Of a stretch of DNA of 64,000 bases, positions 43,758 through 52,468 are shown one piece after another (within the stretch, counting starts at the first letter, position 1; every line of letters begins with the position of its first letter). Position numbers and translations under genes: made by a program. The notes below the pieces were generated by a model. That model did no database searches, had not been told where the DNA came from, and worked only from the letters and a program-made list of their open reading frames with translations. This stretch comes from Streptomyces musisoli (lineage in GTDB: Bacteria; Actinomycetota; Actinomycetes; Streptomycetales; Streptomycetaceae), in assembly GCF_016741855.1 (NCBI RefSeq), contig NZ_JAERRH010000011.1:186001-250000 (forward strand), given 5' to 3'.

Positions 43758-43812
43758 TCTGCGCGCGGGTCGAGAACGACGGTGGCCACCCGCACCTGGT
43801 CGTACGAGGTGG

Positions 43813-43848
43813 TCACTGCGGACCGGCGCGCCTGCTGCCAATAATCAT
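43813..43848 (-). CDS. Putative 11-aa leader peptide MIIGSRRAGPQ upstream of cimA
   Basis: A short ORF beginning ATG ATT ATT, with two consecutive isoleucine codons of the rare ATT type, ending in TGA about 55 bp before the attenuator hairpin. CimA feeds isoleucine synthesis, so this fits an amino-acid-sensing leader. No good ribosome site is seen, so it may be translated leaderless or not at all. It is too short to be certain. Confidence 0.45.
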   Translation of the reverse strand: MIIGSRRAGPQ

Positions 43849-43906
43849 GGCGAACGAGAGCACGGAGGCAGTCTGGCACAGCCCCGCCCCCGGCTCACCG
43901 CCCGTC

Positions 43907-45241
43907 TCAGGATGCGGGCGTGAGGCTGGACTCCCCCGGCTCCGCGTCCGCTCCCCGGCCGGCCTTCACCCGCGCCAGGTCCAGGTCCTTCGTCTCGCGC
44001 ATGGTGACGTACACCACCAGGGACACGGCGGCGCAGGCGGCCACGTACCAGTAGAAGCCGGATTCGATGCCGCCCTTCTTGAACCACAGGGCCACGTACT
44101 CGGCGGTGCCGCCGAAGAGGGCGTTGGCGATGGCGTACGGCAGGGCCACACCGAGCGCCCGCACGCCGGTGGGGAACAGCTCGGCCTTCACACAGGCGTT
44201 GATGGAGGTGTAGCCGGTGACCACGACCAGCGCGAGCAGGGCGAGACCGAGGGCGGGCCAGTAGCCGTCGACGTGCTTGAGCAGGGTCATGATCGGAACG
44301 GTGAGGAAGGTGGAGCCGACGGCGAAGGTGATGAGCAGCGGACGGCGGCCGATCCGGTCGGAGAGGGCGCCGGCGAGCGGCTGGAGCGCGGCGAAGACGA
44401 TCAGCGCGGTGAAGGAGACCAGGGTGGCCGTCTCCTTGGACAGGCCCGCGGAGTTGGAGAGGTACTTGGTCAGGTAGGTGGTGTACGTGTAGTAGGCCAC
44501 GGTGCCGCCCATCGTGAGGGCGATGACCAGGAACGCCTCCCGTTTGTGCCGCCACAGGGCGCGCAGGGTGCCGCGTTCGTCGGAGTGCGAGGTGTCCTCC
44601 GCGTACACCTCGGTCTCCAGCATGCTGCGGCGCAGGTAGAAGACGACCGCCGCGCCGAGCGCACCCACGATGAACGGGATGCGCCAGCCGTAGCTGTGCA
44701 GGGCGTCGTCGGACATGGTGCGCTGGAGGATGATCTGGAGGCCGAGGCCGATGATCTGCCCGGCCGTCATGGACACGTACTGGAAGCTGGAGGCGAAGCC
44801 GCGTCTGGCCGGGTCCGACGCCTCGGTCAGATAGGTGGCGCTGGCCGCGTACTCGCCGCCCACCGACAGGCCCTGGAGCAGCCGGGCGACGAGCAGGACG
44901 GCGACGCCGCCGTAGCCGGCCACCGCGTAGGTGGGGGCGACGGCGATGAGGACCGCGGACGCCGACATCAGCGTGACGGTCAGGGTGAGCGCCGCCTTGC
45001 GGCCCTTGCGGTCGCCGACCCTGCCCAGCAGCCAGCCGCCCACGGGCCGCATGAAGAATCCGACGGCGAAGATGCCGGCGGTGTTCATCAGCTGGGCGGT
45101 GGGGTTGCCGCTCGGGAAGAACGCGCCGGCGAAGTAGGTGGCGAAGCTCGCGTACACGAACCAGTCGAACCACTCGACCATGTTGCCCGCCGAGCCGACC
45201 CAGATCTTCTTCCAGTGTTGTGGTCCCATGGGCCGGTACAT
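43907..45241 (-). CDS. MFS transporter of the metabolite:H+ symporter (KgtP-like) family
   Basis: A 444-residue transporter with about 12 TM helices. Signature loops are GRVGDRKGRKAAL after TM2 and SDRIGRRPLLITFAVG in the second half; GLSVGGEYAASATYL is typical of the MHS branch (alpha-ketoglutarate, proline/betaine, shikimate transport). ATG at 45239-45241 was used; an ATG four codons later is possible. It lies 26 bp after the tetR stop, so co-transcription and control by TetR are likely. Substrate unknown; an organic acid or quaternary amine is plausible. Confidence 0.9.
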   Translation of the reverse strand: MYRPMGPQHWKKIWVGSAGNMVEWFDWFVYASFATYFAGAFFPSGNPTAQLMNTAGIFAVGFFMRPVGGWLLGRVGDRKGRKAALTLTVTLMSASAVLIAVAPTYAVAGYGGVAVLLVARLLQGLSVGGEYAASATYLTEASDPARRGFASSFQYVSMTAGQIIGLGLQIILQRTMSDDALHSYGWRIPFIVGALGAAVVFYLRRSMLETEVYAEDTSHSDERGTLRALWRHKREAFLVIALTMGGTVAYYTYTTYLTKYLSNSAGLSKETATLVSFTALIVFAALQPLAGALSDRIGRRPLLITFAVGSTFLTVPIMTLLKHVDGYWPALGLALLALVVVTGYTSINACVKAELFPTGVRALGVALPYAIANALFGGTAEYVALWFKKGGIESGFYWYVAACAAVSLVVYVTMRETKDLDLARVKAGRGADAEPGESSLTPAS

Positions 45242-45267
45242 GCCCGGTGGCGGAGTGATCGATTCCT

Positions 45268-45897
45268 TTATCCGGGCGTCCCCTGGGGCTCCACCGCGAG
45301 CACCTCGGTGATGAACTCCCCCACGTGCGTGAGCACTTGCTCCCGGTCGGCACCGCGCAGCCCGACGGCCACGTGGATGGAGAACCCGTCGAGCAGCGCG
45401 CGCATCCGCGACGCGACGCGGTCCGGGTCCACCCGGCGGAACTCCCCGCGGGAGACGCCCTCGGCGATCAGCGCGACCAGGTCGCGGTGCCAGGCCCCCT
45501 CGATGGCGTCCTGCCGGGAGCGTGCGTCGTCGTCGGCGTCCTGCGAGTGGTTCCACACCTCCAGCCAGAGCGTCCAGTGCGGGTCGCGGCGGCCGTCGGG
45601 CACGTACAGGTCGACGTAGGCGGCCAGCCGCTCTCGGGCGGTTCCGGGGCCGGTGAGCAGGCGGCCCCGCTCGGCGCCGAGGCGGCCCTCGCTCCACTCC
45701 AGGGTCCGCAGCAGCAGCTCGTCCTTGGAGCGGAAGTAGTAGAGCAGGTGCCCGCTGCTCATGCCGACCTCGCGGCCGAGCGCGGCCATGGTGAGCTTCT
45801 CCAGACCCCGCTCGGCGATCATGTCCATGGCCGCGGCGAGGACGTCCTCGCGGGGCGGGGCCGGGGTGCGGCGGCGGGGGGAGGCCGGGTTGCTCAT
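45268..45897 (-). CDS. TetR-family transcriptional regulator
   Basis: A 209-residue TetR/AcrR protein. The HTH is [21 protein letters not shown] (about 35-55), preceded by [18 protein letters not shown]. The C-terminal domain resembles the BetI-type group. It lies between agmatine deiminase (100 bp upstream) and the MFS transporter gene (26 bp downstream), both on its strand, so it may repress its own operon and the transporter. Confidence 0.9.
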   Translation of the reverse strand: MSNPASPRRRTPAPPREDVLAAAMDMIAERGLEKLTMAALGREVGMSSGHLLYYFRSKDELLLRTLEWSEGRLGAERGRLLTGPGTARERLAAYVDLYVPDGRRDPHWTLWLEVWNHSQDADDDARSRQDAIEGAWHRDLVALIAEGVSRGEFRRVDPDRVASRMRALLDGFSIHVAVGLRGADREQVLTHVGEFITEVLAVEPQGTPG

Positions 45898-45997
45898 ACG
45901 GCGGCCACCGGGACGGCGCCGGGGACGGAGTGCCGGTGGCCGCGGGCCTTGCGGAGCAGCAGTACGTTCACCCGTATGTTCTACCCGACCGCCGTCG

Positions 45998-47071
45998 TCA
46001 CCGGGTCTTCGGCTGCTGCTGCGTGATGCAGTGGATGCCGCCGCCGCCCGCGAAGATCGTCCGCGCGTCCACCAGGGTCACCGTCCGCTCGGGGAACAGG
46101 CGGCGGAAGATGCCGGCGGCGATCTCGTCGCGCGGGTCGTCGAAGCCGCACAGCACGACGCCGCCGTTGCAGAGGTAGTGGTTGATGTAGGAGTAGTCGG
46201 CCCAGTGGCCGTCGGCCTCCAGGACGGTCGGGGCGGGCACCTCGACGACCTCCAGCCTGCGGCCCCGGGCGTCGGTCGCCGACTTCAGCAGGCCGATGAC
46301 CTCCTTGGTGACCTCGTGGTCGGGGTGCGCCGGGTCCGGCTGGTGGTGGGCGACCACGACACCCGGGCGGGCGAAGGCGGCGACGATGTCGACGTGGCCG
46401 AGGGTGCCGAAGCCCTTGGGGGTCCCCCCACGCCCTTCGGGCAGTGGGGGAGGGTAGTCGCCGGTCAGGCCGCGCGGCAGCCAGATCGCCTTGCTGGTGC
46501 CGAGGTGGGCGTGGATCTCGGCCTCGACCTCCTCCTTGGACCAGTGCGGGTTGCGCTCGGGGCCGAGCTGCACGGTCTCGGTGAGCAGGACGGTGCCCTC
46601 GCCGTCGACGTGGATCGCGCCGCCCTCGTTGACCAGCTTCGAGGCGTAGGTCTTCGCGCCCGCGAGGTCGGAGACGTACGCGGCGACCTTGGAGTCGTGC
46701 TCCCAGCGGGCCCAGTCCTGGGCGCCCCAGCCGTTGAAGGTCCAGTCGACGGCGGCCAGTTCGCCCTTGTCGCTGGTCAGGAAGGTGGGGCCGATGTCCC
46801 GCATCCAGGCGTCGTCCAGCTCGCGCTCGACCGTCTCGACACCCGGGCCGAGCAGTGCCTGCGCCTTTTCCGACTGGCCGGGACCGCACACGACCGTCAC
46901 CGGCTCGAAGCGGAGGACGGCGCGGGCCACCGAGGCCCAGGCGATGCGGGAGAGGCGGAGGTCGTCCGGGTCGTCGAAGGTGGGGTTGGGGCTCGGCCAG
47001 GCCATCCAGGTGCGCTCGTGCGGGGTCCACTCGGCAGGCATGCGGAAGCCGTCGGCGGCGGGCGTGTTCAT
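45998..47071 (-). CDS. aguA: Agmatine deiminase
   Basis: A 357-residue guanidino-group hydrolase that converts agmatine to N-carbamoylputrescine and ammonia. Family landmarks are MPAEWTPHERTWMAWPSPNP near the N-terminus, DDAWMRDIGPTFL, LVNEGGAIHVDGEGT, GHVDIVAAFARPG and catalytic Cys in IFAGGGGIHCITQQQPK. A Pro/Gly-rich PPPLPEGRGGTPKGF stretch is encoded by a palindromic insertion. ATG at 47069-47071, 17 bp after the ureC stop, so this is part of the urease operon and fits nitrogen salvage from polyamine precursors. Confidence 0.93.
   Translation of the reverse strand: MNTPAADGFRMPAEWTPHERTWMAWPSPNPTFDDPDDLRLSRIAWASVARAVLRFEPVTVVCGPGQSEKAQALLGPGVETVERELDDAWMRDIGPTFLTSDKGELAAVDWTFNGWGAQDWARWEHDSKVAAYVSDLAGAKTYASKLVNEGGAIHVDGEGTVLLTETVQLGPERNPHWSKEEVEAEIHAHLGTSKAIWLPRGLTGDYPPPLPEGRGGTPKGFGTLGHVDIVAAFARPGVVVAHHQPDPAHPDHEVTKEVIGLLKSATDARGRRLEVVEVPAPTVLEADGHWADYSYINHYLCNGGVVLCGFDDPRDEIAAGIFRRLFPERTVTLVDARTIFAGGGGIHCITQQQPKTR
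46424..46450. repeat. Palindromic element inserted in frame in aguA
   Basis: CCCCCAC-GCCC-TTC-GGGC-A-GTGGGGG forms a strong hairpin within the coding sequence. It resembles short palindromic repeats dispersed in Streptomyces genomes. It adds a short Pro/Gly-rich loop to the protein and keeps the frame. Confidence 0.75.
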
Positions 47072-47088
47072 GTGAGTTCCCGGGGTCT

Positions 47089-48813
47089 TCAGAGGAAGTA
47101 GAGGCGGTTGAGGGAGACGGAGTCGGCGGGCGCGGAGCGCAGCGGGTCGCCGTCGAGGGTGACCAGGCCGGTGCGCTGGTCGACGTCGACCGCTCCGACA
47201 CGGGCGTTCAGCCGCAGGTCGGCGGGCCCGATCCCGCGGGTGCCGCGCACGGCGACCCGGCGCCGGCGGGTGGGCATGCCGTCGTTGCCCTGGTCGACGG
47301 CGGCCTGGGCGACGAACGCGACGGAGATGTCCGCGGCCGTGGCCCCGTACGAGCCGAACTGCGGGCCGAGGACGAGGGGTTCGCAGGTGTCGGTGGCCGC
47401 ATTGGGGTCGCCGACCACGCCGTAGGCCGGGAAGCCGGCCTTGAGGACGAGCTGCGGCTTGGCGCCGAAGTACTCCGGGCGCCACAGCACGATGTCGGCG
47501 AGCTTGCCGGCCTCGATCGAGCCGACCTCGTGGGAGAGGCCATGGGCGATGGCCGGGTTAATGGTGAGCTTGGCCATGTAGCGCAGGACGCGGGCGTTGT
47601 CGTCGCCCTTGCCGTCCCCCTCCATGGGGCCCAGCTCGGCCTTCATCTTGCCGGCCATGGCGAACGTGCGGCGGACCGTCTCCCCGGCCCGGCCCATGCC
47701 CTGCGCGTCGGAGGAGGTGATGCCGATCGCGCCCAGGTCGTGGAGGACGTCCTCGGCGCCCATGGTGCCGGCCCGGATCCGGTCGCGGGCCATGGCCGCG
47801 TCGCCGGGCAGGTCGGTCTTGAGGTCGTGGACGGAGACGATCATGCCGTAGTGCTCGGCGACCGCGTCCCGGCCGAAGGGCAGGGTGGGGTTGGTGGAGG
47901 AGCCGATGACGTTCGGGACACCGGCCATCTTCAGCACGTTGGGCACGTGTCCGCCGCCGCAGCCCTCGATGTGGAAGGCGTGGATCGTGCGGCCCTCCAG
48001 CACCTTCAGGGTGTCCTCGACCGACAGGCACTCGTTCAGGCCGTCGCTGTGCAGGGCCACCTGGACGTCGTGCTCCTCGGCGACCCGCAGCGCGGTGTCC
48101 AGGGCGCGGGTGTGGGCGCCCATGTCCTCGTGGACCTTGAAACCGCTCGCGCCGCCCTCGGCGAGGGCCTCGATCAGCGGTGCCTCGTGGGAGGACGAAC
48201 CCCGGCCCAGGAAGCCGATGTTGACCGGCCAGGCGTCGAAGGCGTTGAAGGCGTGGCGCAACGCCCAGGGCGAGTTGACGCCGACGCCCCACACCGGGCC
48301 GAACTCCTGCCCGATGATCGTGGTCACGCCGGAGGCGAGGGACGCCTCCATGATGCGCGGGGACAGCAGGTGGACATGGGTGTCGACGGCGCCCGCGGTG
48401 GCGATCAGGCCCTCGCCGGAGACGATCGAGGTGCCGGTGCCGACGACCACGTCGACGCCGTCCAGGGTGTCGGGGTTGCCGGCCCGCCCGATGGCGCAGA
48501 TGCGCCCCTCGCGGATGCCGATGGACACCTTCCTGATCCCCTGTACGGCGTCGATCACAACGACGTTGCTGATCACGACGTCACAGGTGTCGCGGACGGC
48601 GGCGGCCTTCAGGTGCAGTCCGTCGCGGGCGGTCTTGCCGAAGCCGGCCAGGAACTCGTCGCCGTACTTCTGGGCGTCGGACTCGACGCGGATGGTCAGA
48701 CCGGAGTCCCCGAGGCGGACGCGGTCGCCGGCGCGGGGGCCGTGGGTGGCCGCGTAGGCGTGCGGGTCGACATGGATCGACCGGCTCACCTCGCGTCCCT
48801 TCGAGCGGCTCAT
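47089..48813 (-). CDS. ureC: Urease alpha subunit, divergent type
   Basis: A 574-residue UreC homologue with nickel-site landmarks: VDTHVHLLSP, the carbamylated-lysine region GGASGFKVHEDMG, ALHSDGLNE, CGGGHVPNV and SSDAQGMGR. The flap region reads MIVSVHDL where classical ureases have MLMVCHHLD: the flap His remains, but the preceding Cys is Val. It overlaps ureAB by 4 bp (ATGA). No ureD/E/F/G genes are nearby, so it must borrow accessory proteins from another locus or act differently. Confidence 0.9.
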   Translation of the reverse strand: MSRSKGREVSRSIHVDPHAYAATHGPRAGDRVRLGDSGLTIRVESDAQKYGDEFLAGFGKTARDGLHLKAAAVRDTCDVVISNVVVIDAVQGIRKVSIGIREGRICAIGRAGNPDTLDGVDVVVGTGTSIVSGEGLIATAGAVDTHVHLLSPRIMEASLASGVTTIIGQEFGPVWGVGVNSPWALRHAFNAFDAWPVNIGFLGRGSSSHEAPLIEALAEGGASGFKVHEDMGAHTRALDTALRVAEEHDVQVALHSDGLNECLSVEDTLKVLEGRTIHAFHIEGCGGGHVPNVLKMAGVPNVIGSSTNPTLPFGRDAVAEHYGMIVSVHDLKTDLPGDAAMARDRIRAGTMGAEDVLHDLGAIGITSSDAQGMGRAGETVRRTFAMAGKMKAELGPMEGDGKGDDNARVLRYMAKLTINPAIAHGLSHEVGSIEAGKLADIVLWRPEYFGAKPQLVLKAGFPAYGVVGDPNAATDTCEPLVLGPQFGSYGATAADISVAFVAQAAVDQGNDGMPTRRRRVAVRGTRGIGPADLRLNARVGAVDVDQRTGLVTLDGDPLRSAPADSVSLNRLYFL

Positions 48814-49529
48814 CGCTGCTCTCCTTCCGTCGTGACGCCGAGGTAGCCGCAGGCGGCGGCCCTGCGCAGGGCCTCCTCCCGCGCGCCGGGCGCGTCCAGC
48901 GGCCCGTCGACCAGTCCGGCGAAGCCGATCGCGATCCGCTCGCCGCCCACGGGCACGAGCCCGACCTCCTCGCTCTCGCCCGGTCCGAAGCGGACCGAGG
49001 AGCCGGCGGGTACGGCGAGCCGCATGCCGTAGGCGGCCGCGCGGTCGAAGTCGAGGCGCGGGTTGGCCTCGAAGAAGTGGAAGTGGGAGGTGACGGAGAC
49101 CGGCACGGCCGCGGTGTTGGTGACGCGGAGCCGGACGGCCGGCTCGGGATCGGCGTGCCCGGGGCCGGGGAGCAGGGCGCCGGGGGCGTCCTCGCCCGGG
49201 CCTCCCCCTGCTTCGCGGGGGGAGGCCCGGCCGATGGGGTCGGAGACGACCGCGAGCCGGGAGCCGTCGTCGAAGACGGCCTCGACCATCACCTCGGTGA
49301 CGACGTCGGCGACGCCCGGCAGCACGTCCATCGGGCCGAGCACCGAGCGGGCGGCCTCGATGGCCTCGGCGAGCCGCCTGCCGTCCCGGGCGGCCTCGCA
49401 GACGGTGTCCGCGATCAGCGCGGTGGCCTCCGGCACGTTGAGCCGCAGGCCGCGCGCCCGGCGGGCCCGGGCCAGCTCGGCGGCTCCGAAGAGCAGCAGC
49501 CGGTCACGTTCCGTCGGGGTCAGTCTCAC
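48810..49529 (-). CDS. ureAB: Fused urease gamma/beta subunit
   Basis: A 239-residue fusion. Residues 1-100 are UreA-like (MRLTPTERDRLLLFGAAELA; LNVPEATALIADTVCEAARDGR; GVADVVTEVMVEAVFDDGSRL) and the second half UreB-like (LRVTNTAAVPVSVTSHFHFFEANP; RLDFDRAAAYGMRLAVPAGSSVRFGPGE). The junction contains an Ala/Gly-rich linker encoded by a palindrome. GTG start. It heads the operon ureAB-ureC-aguA and diverges from the NCS1 permease. Confidence 0.92.
   Translation of the reverse strand: MRLTPTERDRLLLFGAAELARARRARGLRLNVPEATALIADTVCEAARDGRRLAEAIEAARSVLGPMDVLPGVADVVTEVMVEAVFDDGSRLAVVSDPIGRASPREAGGGPGEDAPGALLPGPGHADPEPAVRLRVTNTAAVPVSVTSHFHFFEANPRLDFDRAAAYGMRLAVPAGSSVRFGPGESEEVGLVPVGGERIAIGFAGLVDGPLDAPGAREEALRRAAACGYLGVTTEGEQR
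49196..49230. repeat. Palindromic element inserted in frame in ureAB
   Basis: CCGGGCCTCCCCC and GGGGGAGGCCCGG arms (13 bp each, perfect) enclose a 9-nt loop. It encodes part of the flexible linker between the gamma-like and beta-like halves (GRASPREAGGGPGEDA). Confidence 0.8.
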
Positions 49530-49558
49530 GACGCGGCACCTCCCTTGTCCTCCACAGG

Positions 49559-49644
49559 TTAGAGCATCACTCTAAACACAGAATTCATGAAACAGAAGCA
49601 TTGACTGGGACCAGGCGTTCACGTCACATTGAACGTCGCTCTAA
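49559..49644. promoter_or_regulatory. Palindrome plus third half-site between ureAB and the permease
   Basis: TTAGAG (49559-49564) and CTCTAA (49570-49575) flank CATCA. A third CTCTAA lies at 49639-49644. The sites bracket the divergent promoters, so a shared regulator is likely. They do not match the GlnR box. Confidence 0.6.
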
Positions 49645-49673
49645 CCAGTGGCGGCCGTCGAAGGAGACCAGCC

Positions 49674-51146
49674 ATGCCGATAGAACAGCGCGGAGTCGAC
49701 ACCATCCCGGACGAGGAGCGGACCAGCGGTCCGCGTGACCTCGTGTCGATCCTCCTCGGCTCCAACCTCTGCCTAGGGGTGATCATCTTCGGCTGGCTGC
49801 CGCCGTCCTTCGGGCTCGGCTGGTGGGCGTCGGTGAGCGCCGTCGTGGCGGGCACGGTGATCGGCACGCTGTTCACGGCCCCGCTCGCGCTGGTCTCCCT
49901 GCGCACCGCGACCAACCTGTCCACGTCCTCCGGCGCCCAGTTCGGGGTGCGCGGCCGGCTGGTCGGCTCGGTCGTCGGACTGCTGCTCGCCCTCGGCTAC
50001 ACCGCGCTGACCGTGTGGATCGGCGGGGACGTGATGCTGATGGTCCTCGGCCGGCTCTTCTGGGTGCCGGCGGACGGGGTGTCGTACGCCCTCGTCTACG
50101 CGGTGCTCGCCGCGGCGACCGTCGCGGGCGCGGTCTACGGCTACCGCGTGCTGCTCGCCATGTCCCGGGTGCTGGCCGTCGGCATGACGGCCCTGCTGCT
50201 CCTCGGCGTCCTCGCCTACGCCCCGCACTTCACCACCGCCGCGCTGCCCGGGGCCGGCGGCTATCTGCTGGGCTCCTTCTGGCCCACCTGGTTCCTGGCG
50301 GCGGTGGCGGCGGGACTGTCCGGGCCGATCGCCTTCATCACCCTGCTCGGCGACTACACCCGCTACATCTCCCCCGCCCGGCACTCCGGCCGCCGCGTCC
50401 TGCACGCCACCTGGCTCGGCCTGGTCCTGGGGCTGCTGGTGCCGCAGCTGTTCGGCACCTTCACGGCGTACGCGGCCCGCGCGGCCACCGACTACGCCGG
50501 CCCGCTGGTCGCGGCCTCGCCCACCTGGTACCTGGTGCCGCTGCTGCTGGCCGCCACGGCCGGCTCGGTCGGCAACGCGGGTCTGATGCTGTACTCGATG
50601 GGCCTGGACCTGGACGCCATCCTGCCCCGTGCCTCCCGCGCCCGCGCCACCTACACGGTCGCCGTCGTGGCCACCGCCTGCGTCTTCACCGGCCACTACG
50701 CCTGGAACGCGCAGTCGGCGATGACGTCGTTCGTGCTCCTGCTCACCGCCATCGGCACCCCGTGGGCGGTCGTCACCCTCATCGGCTTCGTCCGCTGTCG
50801 CGGCGCGTACGACGCCGACGCCCTCCAGGTCTTCAACCGCCGTTCACGGGGCGGGATCTACTGGTACCGGGCGGGCTGGAACGTGCGGGCCACCGTCTCC
50901 TGGGCGGCCGGCGCGGCGGTCGGCCTGCTGGCGGTGTCCCTGCCGTCGTACGAGGGCCCGCTGCTGCACCTGACCGGCGGGGTGGACTGCAGCTTCCTGC
51001 TGTCGGGCGCGGTCGGCGGCGCGGTGTACCTCCTGCTGACGCCGGCCGCGGAACGCCGCGAAGGGGCGCTGGGCTCCGTACGACCGGCCATGACCGGCCC
51101 GCAGACGCCCGACGCCCCTTCGCGGCAGTTCGAACCGCGCGCTTAA
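49674..51146 (+). CDS. NCS1-family cytosine/purine/allantoin permease
   Basis: A 490-residue permease with 12 predicted TM helices. NCS1 features include the short N-terminus ([20 protein letters not shown]), [17 protein letters not shown] and [16 protein letters not shown] followed by [21 protein letters not shown] at 49674 with AAGGAG upstream. Divergence from the urease operon suggests uptake of a nitrogen compound whose breakdown yields urea, such as a purine or allantoin. Its stop codon overlaps that of ilvE. Confidence 0.9.
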   Translation: MPIEQRGVDTIPDEERTSGPRDLVSILLGSNLCLGVIIFGWLPPSFGLGWWASVSAVVAGTVIGTLFTAPLALVSLRTATNLSTSSGAQFGVRGRLVGSVVGLLLALGYTALTVWIGGDVMLMVLGRLFWVPADGVSYALVYAVLAAATVAGAVYGYRVLLAMSRVLAVGMTALLLLGVLAYAPHFTTAALPGAGGYLLGSFWPTWFLAAVAAGLSGPIAFITLLGDYTRYISPARHSGRRVLHATWLGLVLGLLVPQLFGTFTAYAARAATDYAGPLVAASPTWYLVPLLLAATAGSVGNAGLMLYSMGLDLDAILPRASRARATYTVAVVATACVFTGHYAWNAQSAMTSFVLLLTAIGTPWAVVTLIGFVRCRGAYDADALQVFNRRSRGGIYWYRAGWNVRATVSWAAGAAVGLLAVSLPSYEGPLLHLTGGVDCSFLLSGAVGGAVYLLLTPAAERREGALGSVRPAMTGPQTPDAPSRQFEPRA

Positions 51147-52231
51147 CCGATCTTGTGCATCCAGCCGTGCTTGTCGTCCGTCATGCCGCGCTGGATGCCG
51201 AGGAGGGCCTCGCGCAGCCGCTGGGTGACCGGGCCCGGCGTACCGTCGCCGTGGGTCCACTGGTCCGTCTTGGTCTTGGCGTGGCCGATCGGTGTGACCA
51301 CGGCCGCCGTACCGCAGGCGAAGACCTCGGTCAGCGCACCGGACGCCGCGTCCGCACGCCACTGCTCCAGCGTGACCACGCCCTCCTCGGCGGTGTAGCC
51401 GAGGTCGCGGGCGACCTGGAGCAGGGAGTCGCGGGTGATGCCCTCCAGGATGGAGCCCGTGAGCGCCGGGGTGACGATCCGGTCGCCGTAGACGAAGGCG
51501 ACATTCATGCTGCCGCTCTCCTCGACCTTGGTGCGGGTGACCGCGTCGAGGTAGACGACCTGGTCGCAGCCGTGCGCGGCGGCCTCGGCCTGCGGAAGCA
51601 GGGACGCCGCGTAGTTGCCGCCGGTCTTGGCGTCACCGGTGCCGCCCGGGACGGCGCGGACGTGGTCCTCGGAGACCCAGATGGTGACCGGCTTCACGCC
51701 GCCGGAGAAGTAGGCGCCGGACGGGGAGGCGATCAGCATGAACAGGTACTCGTTCGCCGGGTGGACGCCGAGCGCGGCCTCGGTGGCGAACATGAACGGC
51801 CGCAGGTAGAGGGACGCCTCGCCGCCGTGCGGCGGAACCCAGTCGGCGTCCTGGGTGAGCAGCGCGTCCAGGGCGGCGATGAACAGCTCCTCGGGCAGCT
51901 CGGCCATGGCCATGCGGCGGGCCGAGGTGCGGAAGCGACGCGCATTGGCCTCGGGGCGGAACAACGCGATCGAGCCGTCGGGCTGACGGTAGGCCTTCAG
52001 GCCCTCGAAGATCTCCTGGCCGTAGTGCAGGACGTGGGTGGAGGGGTCCAGGGAGATCGGGCCGTACGGGACGAGCTGGGCGTCGTGCCAGCCACGGCCC
52101 TCGGTCCACTTGATCGTCACCATGTGGTCGGTGAAGTGGCGGCCGAACCCCGGGTCGGCCAGAATCGCCTCGCGCTCGGCGGCGGCGAGCGGGCTGGCGG
52201 AGGGCTTGAGCTCGATCGTGGGCGTCGTCAT
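51143..52231 (-). CDS. ilvE: Branched-chain amino acid aminotransferase
   Basis: A 362-residue fold-type IV PLP aminotransferase. [28 protein letters not shown] and [20 protein letters not shown] (Schiff-base Lys in DAKTGGNYA) match the family. It makes leucine, isoleucine and valine from 2-oxo acids and can start their catabolism. ATG at 52229-52231 with AAGGA upstream. It shares the TTAA tetranucleotide with the permease stop. leuB lies 237 bp upstream on the same strand, separated by a terminator. Confidence 0.96.
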   Translation of the reverse strand: MTTPTIELKPSASPLAAAEREAILADPGFGRHFTDHMVTIKWTEGRGWHDAQLVPYGPISLDPSTHVLHYGQEIFEGLKAYRQPDGSIALFRPEANARRFRTSARRMAMAELPEELFIAALDALLTQDADWVPPHGGEASLYLRPFMFATEAALGVHPANEYLFMLIASPSGAYFSGGVKPVTIWVSEDHVRAVPGGTGDAKTGGNYAASLLPQAEAAAHGCDQVVYLDAVTRTKVEESGSMNVAFVYGDRIVTPALTGSILEGITRDSLLQVARDLGYTAEEGVVTLEQWRADAASGALTEVFACGTAAVVTPIGHAKTKTDQWTHGDGTPGPVTQRLREALLGIQRGMTDDKHGWMHKIG

Positions 52232-52281
52232 CAGTGGTTGTCCTTCACCGGTTGTAGTGACGGGCCGCGGTCACTCCTGCC

Positions 52282-52305
52282 CGGACGTCGGTGCTAGGAC
52301 GTCCG
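52282..52305. promoter_or_regulatory. 8-bp inverted repeat upstream of ilvE
   Basis: CGGACGTC and GACGTCCG are separated by 8 nt, about 50 bp before the ilvE start. It could be a leader hairpin or an operator. Confidence 0.45.
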
Positions 52306-52418
52306 AGCATTCCCTCATACCGCGGCTCCGCGTTCGATTATCGCGCGGGCCCCGGCAGCGGACGGAATCGGGGTGAAGCGGCCCAGGGTTGATGGTGGCA
52401 CCCGGCGAGGCACAGGAA

Positions 52419-52451
52419 AAGCCGCCGGGTGCGGCAGGCACCCGGCGGCTT
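52419..52451 (-). terminator. Terminator after leuB
   Basis: AAGCCGCCGGGTGC and GCACCCGGCGGCTT form a perfect 14-bp stem with a 5-nt loop, 18 bp past the leuB stop. Confidence 0.88.
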
Positions 52452-52468
52452 GGTGGCAGCGCGGCGGG

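Noticed and set aside
43622-43879. N-terminal extension of citramalate synthase reading through the leader
   Set aside because: The frame is open but crosses a hairpin plus T6, has no family similarity, and the ATG at 43621 starts exactly where similarity begins.
49559-49644. GlnR box upstream of the permease
   Set aside because: The GTNAC/GAAAC pattern with the right spacing could not be found; only the TTAGAG/CTCTAA palindrome is clear.
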